Assembly: GCA_030044395.1 (NCBI GenBank)
Contig: JASHVW010000203.1
Span: 1 to 8,340 of the forward strand
Reading direction: 5' to 3'
Length of the DNA stretch: 8,340 nucleotides
DNA from: Verrucomicrobiia bacterium
GTDB taxonomy: Bacteria; Verrucomicrobiota; Verrucomicrobiia; Limisphaerales; UBA11358
Under the pieces are notes generated by a model. The model searched no databases. It had not been told where the DNA came from and saw only the letters and a program-made list of their open reading frames with translations. Positions 1 through 6,811 of this stretch are shown here, piece by piece (positions within the stretch are counted from its first letter, which is position 1; the number at the start of each line of letters is the position of its first letter). The position numbers and the translations under genes were made by a program.

Positions 1-2
1 TG

Positions 3-110
3 CTGGAGAATTGGACGACGCTGGGAAGAATCACCGACAGCGCGCCGAATTTTGGTTTTACCAATTGGAACGCCGGTCCGGAACAATTCTATCGCTTGGA
101 GGTGCCGTAA
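3..110 (+). CDS. 3' end of a secreted-protein gene (C-terminal module only)
   Basis: An open frame enters from the left edge and reads 35 residues to a TAA at 108-110, beginning LENWTTLGRI and ending QFYRLEVP. The pattern 'NW..L......F.FT......QFYRLEVP' is the short beta-strand tail typical of extracellular proteins of Verrucomicrobiota (usual form 'S.DL..W..L......F.D......RFYRV..P'). The protein truncated at the right edge of the window shows the first half of the same module. The function of the parent protein cannot be read from this fragment. The tail is probably a surface-attachment or secretion domain, which is inference. The overlapping reading frames on both strands in 11-325 lack any family signature. 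Confidence 0.6.
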   Translation: MENWTTLGRITDSAPNFGFTNWNAGPEQFYRLEVP

Positions 111-347
111 CAGTGTTAATAAACAGAACGGGAAAGGGATTGCAAGCGCGGCAGTTGGTGGCAGAAAAGACGATCAAAGCGCATTTTTTCCTCACGGAGT
201 TGCAATTGTTTTGCGCCTGTCACTGCATTTTGCATGAAACAAAAAATCTTAATAACGGTTATCGTTACGGCTGCGGATGAAATGCAATCTGATTGGAACA
301 AAAAAAATCTTTCTGCGTGGCACAAAACCGGCTAACCCATTCCTTCA

Positions 348-960
348 ATGAAAAGGGGAGATTCGCATTTTATTTCTCGAGGACCTTGTCCCGGACGTAA
401 TCCGTGCGGAAAACGAATTGCGCAATGCCGGCCTATCAGTACAAACGCATCGTGCGGACACGCGCGAGGCGTTTATGGAGGGCCTGGAGCATTCGCCGGA
501 CGTCATTCTATCGGATCATGGTCTTCCGGACTTTGACGGCCTGACAGCCCTGGAGTTGGCTCGGGAACGATGTCCCGACGTGCCATTTATTTTTGTGACC
601 AATGCGTTATCGCGGGAAATGGAGGTCGAAAAACTAATGGGCGGGGTATCGGATTATGTGCGGAAAAGCCAACTGGATTATCTGCCAATCGCCGTGCTTC
701 ATGCGCTGCATGAGGCGGAGGAGCGGCGGTCCCAAAGACAACGCCTGGCCCAAACATTAAAATTGCCGGCGGCGGCGGAAACGCGATATCTGCCCATTTG
801 CTCGAATTGCAAGAAAATCCGGGATGAACGTAATCAATGGAAGCCGCCGGAGCTATTTCTTCTGGAGCATCTGAACATGAATTTTACGCACAGCGTCTGC
901 CCGGATTGCGCCTACCAGCTTCGCCTGGATCGTCAGTTGGAAAACGGTTTTCAGGACTGA
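348..960 (+). CDS. Response-regulator receiver protein with C-terminal CxxC/CxxC module; N-terminus apparently frameshifted
   Basis: The uninterrupted frame runs from a TGA at 349-351 to the stop at 958-960. Its first usual start codon is a TTG at 418 (180 aa), which would cut off the first receiver beta-strand and acidic pocket. The codons from 361 to 417 read IRILFLEDLVPDV, clearly receiver sequence. Removing one G from the GGGG at 355-358 joins the ATG at 348 to it, giving MKREIRILFLED and about 203 aa. In that numbering the acidic pair is E11-D12, the phospho-acceptor is D56 (ILSDHGLPDFDG), the switch Thr is T84 (FVTNA) and the conserved Lys is K106 (DYVRK). A helical linker (HEAEERRSQRQR) leads to C151-x2-C154 (CSNCKKIRDERNQW) and C184-x2-C187 (CPDC), a module known at the end of many receiver and PAS proteins and probably metal-binding. 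No DNA-binding output domain is seen. It lies 190 bp upstream of hoxE on the same strand; involvement in hydrogenase control is possible but unproven. Confidence 0.8.
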
Positions 961-1020
961 GCGACAGGAGGGCAAGTATTCCCGCGCCATTTTGACTTTT
1001 CGGTCAGCTTCAGCATTCGG

Positions 1021-1080
1021 ATTGCACCTTCCTCGCCATTCCATTTCCATCCGCGGTTCCTCGTGCAAAAAAGGTGCAAT
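1021..1080. repeat. Perfect 10-bp inverted repeat upstream of hoxE
   Basis: ATTGCACCTT at 1021-1030 is the exact reverse complement of AAGGTGCAAT at 1071-1080, with 40 bases between. A further GTGCAA at 1063-1068 gives three copies of the TTGCAC/GTGCAA hexamer in 60 bp. It sits 70-130 bp before hoxE and 60 bp after the receiver gene. It could be a paired operator for a regulator of the hox operon, or a long-loop RNA hairpin ending the upstream transcript. No T-run follows, so it is not a standard intrinsic terminator. No convincing -35/-10 pair was found in 961-1150. Confidence 0.5.
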
Positions 1081-1150
1081 TAAAGCCAAAAGACGTGGAG
1101 AGGTTTCCAAGCCGGGTTAATACATTTCACTCGGTCAATTTAAATAAGTT

Positions 1151-1681
1151 ATGCCGGCACTTCTACAAGAGAAACCGAATTCAGTCGAGCGCGTCATGCA
1201 ACACGCCAGCGGCGACAAACGCTTCAAAATCCTTGAAGCCTTCATGAAAAAATACCAATTCCGACACGACGCCCTCATCGAAATTCTACACAAGGCGCAG
1301 GAATTGTTCGGATATCTGGAAGACGATTTGCTCCTGTTCGTCGCCTTCAAACTGAAATTGCCGCCTAGCCGTGTCTATGGCGTGGCGACCTTTTACCATT
1401 TCTTCACGCTCAAGCCGCAGGGCAAGCACACCTGCGTCGTTTGCCTTGGCACCGCGTGTTACGTCAAGGGCGCAGACAAAGTGCTCGCAGCCGTGGAGGC
1501 CAGGGCAAAAATCAAAGCCGGCGAAACAACCCCGGACAATGAGTTGTCGCTACTGACGGCCCGCTGCATCGGCGCATGTGGCATTGCGCCGGCGGTGATC
1601 TATGACGGTGCCGTCACGCCCCGTCAAACTCCCGAAACCGCGCTCGAACAAGTGAAAGGATGGATTTCACATGGTCAATGA
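1151..1681 (+). CDS. hoxE: HoxE, [2Fe-2S] diaphorase-associated subunit of NAD-linked [NiFe] hydrogenase
   Basis: A 176-aa protein of the NuoE/HoxE thioredoxin-like ferredoxin family. An N-terminal helical part (about 25-90) includes the family stretch 'LPPSRVYGVATFYHFF'. The [2Fe-2S] ligands follow as C98-x4-C103 (CLGTACYVKGA) and C139-x3-C143 (ARCIGACGIAPA), the standard NuoE spacing. In Hox enzymes HoxE joins the HoxFU diaphorase and carries an extra FeS cluster for electron exchange; it is cytoplasmic. The ATG at 1151 gives normal family length, although no clear Shine-Dalgarno sequence precedes it. A later Met at residue 16 would still leave the domain whole. It is the first gene of the hox operon and overlaps hoxF by 11 bp, suggesting translational coupling. 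NuoE itself is the alternative, but the following hoxU, hoxY and hoxH genes make HoxE the better call. Confidence 0.93.
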   Translation: MPALLQEKPNSVERVMQHASGDKRFKILEAFMKKYQFRHDALIEILHKAQELFGYLEDDLLLFVAFKLKLPPSRVYGVATFYHFFTLKPQGKHTCVVCLGTACYVKGADKVLAAVEARAKIKAGETTPDNELSLLTARCIGACGIAPAVIYDGAVTPRQTPETALEQVKGWISHGQ

Positions 1682-3305
1682 AGACCTCAACGTGATTGCC
1701 GAGAAGGAACAGGCAGCGCGGAAGAAAATCGTCATCCGCTGCTGCATGGCCGCCGGATGCATGTCCTCCAAGTCCGAAGCGGTCAAAAAGAACCTCGAGC
1801 AGGCAGTCAACGAGGCGGAATTGAGTGATGGCGTGGAAGTGCGCGGCGTGGGTTGCATGAAACTATGCTGCGAAGGCCCGCTCGTAAGCGTGGATTCTCA
1901 AAACGCGCTTTACGAAAAGGTCACGCCGGAAAATGCGCTCGAACTGGTCCAGACGCTCAAAGGCGGCAATACAGGGATCAAACGCGGTGATTGGAACCAT
2001 CCATTTTTCAAGAAGCAGATGTCCATTGTGCTGGCCAACAGCGGCGAGATTGATCCCGAACGCATCGAGGCCTACATCGCTGTCGAAGGCTACCAAGCTC
2101 TCCTCACCGTCCTCCGCGAAATGACACCAAAACAAGTCGTCGAGGAAATGGTTAAAAGCGGATTGCGCGGCCGCGGCGGCGCGGGGTTCCCCACCGGCAT
2201 CAAATGGGGCACAGTTGCCAAAACCGAGAGCGCGCAGAAATACGTCATTTGCAACGCGGATGAGGGCGACCCGGGCGCGTTTATGGACCGGAGCGTTTTG
2301 GAAAGCGATCCGCATAGTGTCTTGGAAGGAATGGCGATCGCCGCCTACGCCGTCGGCGCAAATCAGGGCTTCATTTACGTGCGCGCCGAGTATCCACTGG
2401 CGATCAAGCGATTGCAAACGGCCATCAAACAGGCAAAACAACTTGGTCTGCTCGGCAGCAGCATTTTTGAATCTCCATTCAACTTTAACATAGACATTCG
2501 CATCGGCGCGGGAGCGTTCGTCTGCGGCGAAGAGACCGCCCTCATGGCATCCGTCGAAGGCAAGCGCGGCACCCCGCGCCCGCGCCCCCCATTTCCCGCC
2601 GAAAGCGGCTTGTGGGGCTGCCCCACATTGATTAACAACGTCGAGACGTTTGCCAACGTGCCGCCGATTTACCGGAAAGGCGCGGAGTGGTTTGCCTCCA
2701 TTGGCACGGAAAAGAGCAAAGGCACAAAAGTGTTCGCGCTGGCGGGTAAAATCAACAACACCGGCCTCATCGAAGTGCCGATGGGCACGACGCTCCGGCA
2801 AATCGTTGAGGAGATGGGCGGCGGCGCCCCCGACGGACGCGAAATCAAAGCCGTTCAAACGGGCGGACCGTCCGGAGGCTGTATTCCCGCCCAACATTTA
2901 GACACACCGGTGGATTACGATTCACTGATGAAACTCGGCTCCATCATGGGCTCGGGCGGCATGATCGTTATGGACGATTCCACCCGGATGGTGGACGTGG
3001 CGCGATACTTCATGGAATTCTGCGTGGATGAATCTTGCGGCAAATGTGTCCCTTGCCGCGCGGGCACGCAGCAAATGCTTCATCTGCTCGAAAAGATTTT
3101 GAATCGCAAGGCCACCGGGCACGACCTGGCAAAACTCGAAGAGCTGTGCGACATGGTGCGCCACACCAGCCTCTGCGGACTGGGACAGACTGCGCCGAAT
3201 CCGACGTTGAGCACGCTGCGATTTTTCCGGAAGGAATACGAGGAATTGCTCCAGCCGGAAGAATTCGGCCGGTATGAAAACGGCGAAGCGAGGGCTTTGA
3301 AATAA
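1671..3305 (+). CDS. hoxF: HoxF, NADH-binding FMN/FeS diaphorase subunit
   Basis: A 544-aa NuoF-like flavoprotein that exchanges electrons between NAD(H) and the FeS chain of the hydrogenase. The N-terminal thioredoxin-like ferredoxin domain has C25-x4-C30 and C62-x3-C66. The NADH site shows GRGGAGFPTGIKW (167-179), and the FMN site CNADEGDPGAF (194-204) and GAGAFVCGEETAL (279-291). An SLBB-type segment lies near 350-410. The C-terminal [4Fe-4S] ligands are C456, C459 and C462 (CGKCVPC) plus C502 (CGLGQ). Length matches stand-alone HoxF proteins of about 530-540 aa, unlike the longer Cupriavidus form that carries a HoxE-like N-terminus; here hoxE is a separate gene. The ATG at 1671 lies inside the end of hoxE and has AAAGGA at 1655-1660, 10 nt upstream. 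The gap to hoxU is 13 nt. All cofactor motifs are intact. Confidence 0.96.
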   Translation: MVNEDLNVIAEKEQAARKKIVIRCCMAAGCMSSKSEAVKKNLEQAVNEAELSDGVEVRGVGCMKLCCEGPLVSVDSQNALYEKVTPENALELVQTLKGGNTGIKRGDWNHPFFKKQMSIVLANSGEIDPERIEAYIAVEGYQALLTVLREMTPKQVVEEMVKSGLRGRGGAGFPTGIKWGTVAKTESAQKYVICNADEGDPGAFMDRSVLESDPHSVLEGMAIAAYAVGANQGFIYVRAEYPLAIKRLQTAIKQAKQLGLLGSSIFESPFNFNIDIRIGAGAFVCGEETALMASVEGKRGTPRPRPPFPAESGLWGCPTLINNVETFANVPPIYRKGAEWFASIGTEKSKGTKVFALAGKINNTGLIEVPMGTTLRQIVEEMGGGAPDGREIKAVQTGGPSGGCIPAQHLDTPVDYDSLMKLGSIMGSGGMIVMDDSTRMVDVARYFMEFCVDESCGKCVPCRAGTQQMLHLLEKILNRKATGHDLAKLEELCDMVRHTSLCGLGQTAPNPTLSTLRFFRKEYEELLQPEEFGRYENGEARALK

Positions 3306-3318
3306 CGGATTTAATTTT

Positions 3319-4035
3319 ATGGCAGCAAAAACTCTAACTATTGACGGAACCCAGGTCAGCGCCGAGGAAGGCGCAACCGTTTTGCAAGTGGCACGCGATC
3401 ATGGCATCGAAATTCCGACGCTATGCCATCTCGAAGGCGTCTATGACGTGGGCGCCTGCAGGCTATGCCTCGTGGAAGTGGCCGGCATCGCCAAATTGCT
3501 CCCCGCCTGCACGACAAAAATCAGCGAGGGCATGGAATTAAAAACCAATTCCGAACGTTTGCAAAAGTATCGCCGCATGACGCTTGAGTTGCTGTTTGCG
3601 GAGCGCAGCCACGTCTGCGCGGTATGTGTGTCCAACGGCCATTGCGAACTGCAGACGCTGGCGTATTCACACGGAATGGAACATGTCCGTTACGATTATT
3701 GTTTTCCGAAATGGAAGGTGGACGTGACTCACCGTCTTTTCGGGATGGACCATAACCGTTGCATTCTCTGCGCGCGTTGCGTGCGCGTCTGCTGGCATAT
3801 CGAGGGCGCGGGGACGAAGAATGTCTCGGGCCGCGGCGCGAGCGCAAACATCATCAACGATTTGAACCAACCGTGGGGCCAGTCCGATTCCTGCACTGAA
3901 TGCGGCAAATGTGTGATGTCCTGCCCCACGGGAGCATTGTTCCATAAAGGCTCGACGGTGGCCGAAATGGTGCACGACCGCGACAAACTGGAATTCATCG
4001 TCAACGCACGGGAGAAAAAACAATGGATCGTTTGA
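3319..4035 (+). CDS. hoxU: HoxU, ferredoxin-like FeS subunit of the Hox diaphorase
   Basis: A 238-aa protein homologous to the N-terminal part of NuoG; it wires HoxF to HoxY through several FeS clusters in the cytoplasm. The plant-type [2Fe-2S] ligands are C36, C47, C50 and C64. The His-ligated [4Fe-4S] motif is H98-x-C100-x2-C103-x5-C109 (SHVCAVCVSNGHCELQ), a form typical of HoxU. Two further clusters bind C148/C151/C154 with C202, and C192/C195/C198 with C158. A short C-terminal tail ends KKQWIV. The length equals that of known HoxU proteins and lacks the large molybdopterin-like domain of NuoG, which separates the two. The ATG at 3319 lies 13 nt after the hoxF stop with little Shine-Dalgarno signal. 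The 3' end overlaps hoxY by 13 nt. Confidence 0.96.
   Translation: MAAKTLTIDGTQVSAEEGATVLQVARDHGIEIPTLCHLEGVYDVGACRLCLVEVAGIAKLLPACTTKISEGMELKTNSERLQKYRRMTLELLFAERSHVCAVCVSNGHCELQTLAYSHGMEHVRYDYCFPKWKVDVTHRLFGMDHNRCILCARCVRVCWHIEGAGTKNVSGRGASANIINDLNQPWGQSDSCTECGKCVMSCPTGALFHKGSTVAEMVHDRDKLEFIVNAREKKQWIV
4010..4014 (+). promoter_or_regulatory. Ribosome binding site of hoxY inside the end of hoxU
   Basis: GGGAG lies 8 nt before the hoxY ATG at 4023, within the last codons of hoxU. It is the best Shine-Dalgarno sequence in the operon and fixes the hoxY start that overlaps hoxU by 13 nt. Overlap plus a strong site favours coupled yet efficient synthesis of the small hydrogenase subunit. Confidence 0.6.
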
Positions 4036-4571
4036 AAGTTGCCACCGTTTGGCTGGGCGGCTGCGCCGGATGCCACATGTCCTTCCTCGACCTCGATGAA
4101 TTCCTCATCGAATTGGCCGGTAAAATCGAACTGGTCTACAGCCCCGTCGTGGACGTGAAGGAATATCCCGAAAACGTGGACGTCTGCCTGATTGAGGGAG
4201 CCGTCTGCAACGAGGACAACCTGGAAATCCTTCATAAAATCCGCGCGCGGACAAAAGTCCTGGTGTCGTTCGGTGACTGCGCCGTCACCGGGAACGTGCC
4301 GGCGCTCCGTAACAAACTCGGCCTGCACAACGTGGAAAATATCTTGCAGCGCGCCTATGTCGAAAATGCGCAGAATAATCCCGCCATTCCGAAGGCCGAC
4401 GGCATTGTGCCGCGATTGCTTGAGCGGGTGACACCGGTGCATGAGGCCGTCAGCGTCGAATACTTTTTGCCGGGTTGCCCGCCGCCAGCCGATCGTATCA
4501 AAGCGCTGATGACGCAAGTGCTCGGAGGCAAGGAACCGAAGCTGGAAGGCGCCAATCTGAAATTTGGCTGA
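4023..4571 (+). CDS. hoxY: HoxY, small subunit of bidirectional [NiFe] hydrogenase
   Basis: A 182-aa small subunit carrying the proximal [4Fe-4S] cluster that passes electrons between the NiFe site of HoxH and HoxU. The four expected ligands are present: C14 and C17 in LGGCAGCHMSFLD, C86 in FGDCAVTGN and C152 in LPGCPPPAD. The length is that of cytoplasmic group 3 HoxY. There is no Tat signal peptide and no C-terminal anchor, in contrast with membrane-bound group 1 enzymes. The ATG at 4023 is preceded by GGGAG and overlaps the hoxU stop. A 159-nt gap with two stem-loops separates it from hoxH, unlike the tight junctions elsewhere in the operon. Confidence 0.96.
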   Translation: MDRLKVATVWLGGCAGCHMSFLDLDEFLIELAGKIELVYSPVVDVKEYPENVDVCLIEGAVCNEDNLEILHKIRARTKVLVSFGDCAVTGNVPALRNKLGLHNVENILQRAYVENAQNNPAIPKADGIVPRLLERVTPVHEAVSVEYFLPGCPPPADRIKALMTQVLGGKEPKLEGANLKFG

Positions 4572-4616
4572 CTGAATCACAATGATGCGGAAATTTTCAC
4601 GCATGAAAATCACTGC

Positions 4617-4650
4617 TCTCATTAACACCGCGGCTTTCGCCTGGTGCAAA
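4617..4650. repeat. REP-like imperfect palindrome, copy 1 (hoxY-hoxH gap)
   Basis: A 34-bp element matching 7235-7268 at 29 of 34 positions. It folds as CACCGCGGC (4626-4634), loop TTTC, GCCTGGTG (4639-4646): eight pairs with one bulged base. Three of the five differences between the copies fall in the stem or bulge, and the two at paired positions keep pairing through a G-U wobble. This points to conserved structure. Similar short palindromes are dispersed in Verrucomicrobiota and Planctomycetes genomes (from memory). Lying inside an operon, it may act as an mRNA-stability element or be a neutral insertion. Confidence 0.6.
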
Positions 4651-4667
4651 ACCTGTCGTGACAATGA

Positions 4668-4703
4668 CGAATGTGACCGTGAGCGACCTTGGTCATTCAT
4701 TCG
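4668..4703 (+). other. Stable hairpin just upstream of hoxH
   Basis: CGAATG-TGACC (4668-4678) pairs completely with GGTCA-TT-CATTCG (4691-4703), giving 11 base pairs with a 2-nt TT bulge and a 12-nt loop. It ends 27 nt before the hoxH ATG. No T-run follows, so it is unlikely to terminate transcription. It could stabilise the distal hoxHW message or mark a processing site, which is inference. Confidence 0.45.
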
Positions 4704-4730
4704 CACTCAGCCGTTAGGATTTTTATAACT

Positions 4731-6164
4731 ATGTCAAAACGTATTGTCATTGACCCGGTAACCCGCATCGAAGGGCACGCCAAAATCAGTATTTTTCTGG
4801 ACGACGACGGAAATGTTTCGGACGCTGAATTTCATGTCGTCGAATTTCGCGGTTTTGAAAAATTCTGCGAAGGCCGGCCCTACACGGAAATGCCCGGGAT
4901 TACCCAGCGGATTTGTGGCATTTGCCCCGTGAGCCACACCTTGGCGTCTGCCAAGGCCGGCGACGCCTTGATGGCGGTCAATATTCCGCCCGCGGCGGAC
5001 AAATTGCGCCGATTGTTGAATCTGGGACAGTTCATCCAAAGCCACGCGCTGAGCTTCTTTCATTTGAGTGCGCCCGATTTTCTGCTCGGCTGGGAAACAC
5101 CACAATCACGGCGGAACGTGTTTGGTTTAATCGCCAGCAACGCGGATCTCGCCCGCGCCGGAATCCGCCTTCGCCAATTCGGACAGGAAATTATTGAAAC
5201 CCTCAGCGGCAGAAAAATTCATCCCGCCTGGGCGGTGCCCGGCGGAGTGCGAACGGCGTTGAGCGAGGAAGGCCGGAAAAAAATCCGCGGCTGGCTGGTG
5301 GAAGCGTATCTGACAACGCAAACCGCACTGGACCTCTTCAAAAAGACATTGCAAAACCACCAACGCGAAATGCAGATTTTCGGGAATTTCCCCTCACTCT
5401 TCATGGGACTCGTTGGGCCAGACGGGACTTGGGAGCACCACGGCGGCAAGTTGCGTTTTACCGACAGCACCGGCAGCATTATCGCCGATCAATTGAATCC
5501 GCAAAAGTATTTCGAGTTCATCAGCGAATCCGTGCAAGGCGCGTCCTATCTTAAATCTCCGTATTACCAACCGCTCGGATTTCCGGCGGGAATGTATCGT
5601 GTGGGACCGCTGGCGCGGCTGAATGTCTCCGAGCAAATGGGCGTCCCAAAGGCCGATGCCGAATTGAAACATTTCAAACGCATGGGTCACGGCGCGGTCA
5701 CGTCGTCGTTTCTGTACCACTACGCGAGGTTGATCGAAATACTTGCGTGTCTCGAGTGGGTCGAGCGTTATCTCGAGGACCCGGGGCTGTCGAGCCGTGA
5801 TTTGCGCGCGGATGCCGGCATCAACCAACTGCGCGGAGTGGGCGCCAGCGAAGCGCCACGCGGCACCTTGTTCCACGATTATACCGTTGACCGTGGCGGC
5901 TTGCTGCAAAAGGTGAATTTAATCGTGGCGACCGGCCAGAACAACCTGGCGATGAATCGCACCGTCGCCCAAATTGCCCGGCATTACCTCGGCGCGTGGA
6001 ATGACGATGAAATACCCGAACCGATGCTCAACCGCATCGAGCATGGCATCCGTTGCTATGACCCGTGCTTGAGTTGTTCCACCCACGCAGTGGGTCAAAT
6101 GCCCCTGCACGTCCGGTTGATTGCCCCGGACGGCAAGGTGATGGCTGAGGCCGCGCGCGGATGA
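4731..6164 (+). CDS. hoxH: HoxH, large catalytic [NiFe] subunit
   Basis: A 477-aa catalytic subunit that reversibly oxidises H2 at a NiFe(CN)2CO centre. The N-terminal motif RICGICPVSHT gives C62 and C65. The C-terminal motif DPCLSCSTHAVGQMPL gives C446 and C449, the other two nickel thiolates. About 25 residues follow His452 and form the peptide removed by the maturation protease, so the gene encodes the precursor. The ATG at 4731 starts MSKRIVIDPVTRIEGH, the conserved large-subunit N-terminus, with AGGA at 4716-4719. The in-frame ATG at 4689 would add 14 unrelated residues and run through the upstream hairpin, so it is rejected. The motifs and the gene set place it in group 3d (bidirectional, NAD-linked); this is motif-based, not phylogenetic. 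It is followed after 3 nt by its protease gene. Confidence 0.97.
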   Translation: MSKRIVIDPVTRIEGHAKISIFLDDDGNVSDAEFHVVEFRGFEKFCEGRPYTEMPGITQRICGICPVSHTLASAKAGDALMAVNIPPAADKLRRLLNLGQFIQSHALSFFHLSAPDFLLGWETPQSRRNVFGLIASNADLARAGIRLRQFGQEIIETLSGRKIHPAWAVPGGVRTALSEEGRKKIRGWLVEAYLTTQTALDLFKKTLQNHQREMQIFGNFPSLFMGLVGPDGTWEHHGGKLRFTDSTGSIIADQLNPQKYFEFISESVQGASYLKSPYYQPLGFPAGMYRVGPLARLNVSEQMGVPKADAELKHFKRMGHGAVTSSFLYHYARLIEILACLEWVERYLEDPGLSSRDLRADAGINQLRGVGASEAPRGTLFHDYTVDRGGLLQKVNLIVATGQNNLAMNRTVAQIARHYLGAWNDDEIPEPMLNRIEHGIRCYDPCLSCSTHAVGQMPLHVRLIAPDGKVMAEAARG

Positions 6165-6167
6165 TTT

Positions 6168-6671
6168 ATGAAATTTGATTTGCTCGTGATCGGCTACGGC
6201 AACACGCTGCGGAGCGATGATGGGGTGGGACCGAAAGTGGCCGAGGCCGTTGGCGCGCGGCGGTTGCCCGGAGTGCGCACGATGATTTGCCAACAACTGT
6301 CACCGGAGCACGCCGAACCCATTTCACAGGCGCACACAGTTGTTTTCGTGGATGCCGCGATGGATTCGCCCACGCAAGTCCAATTCCGCAAGCTCGAGCC
6401 TTGCGATTCCACACAACTGATGGCGCACGCCGCTGACCCGCACACAATGCTCGCCCTTGCCCGCGACGTCTATAATCATGCCCCCGAAGCCTGGTGGCTG
6501 ACGATATCCGCCGAACGATTCGATTTTGGCGAGAAATTCTCACGGCGAACGCAATCCGGCTTTCACCAGGCCCTGCGCTTGATTCAATCGTTTGCAACCC
6601 GTCAGTTCTACGGGGTGGATTGCGCGGAAAGCGCCACATCATCGGCCAGGGCAATGCCTTGCAAGAGCTGA
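6168..6671 (+). CDS. hoxW: HoxW, hydrogenase maturation endopeptidase
   Basis: A 167-aa protein of the HybD/HycI/HoxW (M52) family. These proteases recognise nickel in the immature large subunit and cut its C-terminal peptide, here that of HoxH. The family start is clear: LLVIGYGNTLRSDDGVG (5-21), in which D18 matches the first metal-contacting acid of HybD. D62 in VVFVDAAMD is the second, and a His in MAHAADPHTMLALA (H87, or H92) is the third. The ATG at 6168 is 3 nt after the hoxH stop, the tightest non-overlapping junction in the operon. The last 25 or so residues (after RLIQSFATRQ) look unstructured and unlike the family. It is the last hox gene; no hyp genes follow in the window. Confidence 0.92.
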   Translation: MKFDLLVIGYGNTLRSDDGVGPKVAEAVGARRLPGVRTMICQQLSPEHAEPISQAHTVVFVDAAMDSPTQVQFRKLEPCDSTQLMAHAADPHTMLALARDVYNHAPEAWWLTISAERFDFGEKFSRRTQSGFHQALRLIQSFATRQFYGVDCAESATSSARAMPCKS

Positions 6672-6713
6672 CTTGTTGCGCGGAATATCCCCGAACGATT
6701 TGCCGTTCCGTCA

Positions 6714-6759
6714 ATAACTCCAAGGCTCCAGCACTCAATTTTCGCCCACGAGGAGTTAT
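6714..6759. repeat. 8-bp inverted repeat after hoxW
   Basis: ATAACTCC (6714-6721) and GGAGTTAT (6752-6759) are exact reverse complements with 30 nt between. The position, 40-90 nt after the hoxW stop, suits the end of the hox transcript, but the long loop and the lack of an immediate T-run make a standard terminator unlikely. A T-rich stretch (6785-6794) follows only 25 nt later. It may instead be an operator upstream of the riboswitch transcript. Confidence 0.3.
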
Positions 6760-6811
6760 GGTGTCATCGGCGACTAATTTCCACTCTTTTTTTCTTGGCA
6801 AAAGTTTTTTT

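Noticed and set aside
11..325. Short open frames in both directions near the left edge
   Set aside because: They overlap the tail of the truncated secreted-protein gene, conflict with each other and have no recognisable features.
992..1020. TTGACT at 992-997 as a -35 box for hox
   Set aside because: No acceptable -10 hexamer lies 16-18 nt downstream (only CATTCG-like sequence), so a promoter is not supported.
1863..2897. A 344-codon open frame on the - strand
   Set aside because: It lies wholly within hoxF, whose cofactor motifs are intact; the antisense frame is a by-product of GC-biased codons and has no family signature.
3729..4706. A 325-codon open frame on the - strand across hoxU, hoxY and the gap
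   Set aside because: It is antisense to two well-supported genes and the repeat element; its translation has low-complexity, His/Phe/Gln-rich composition without motifs.
4689..4730. Upstream in-frame ATG for hoxH at 4689
   Set aside because: It adds residues unrelated to the family, begins inside the hairpin at 4668-4703, and the ATG at 4731 gives the conserved N-terminus.
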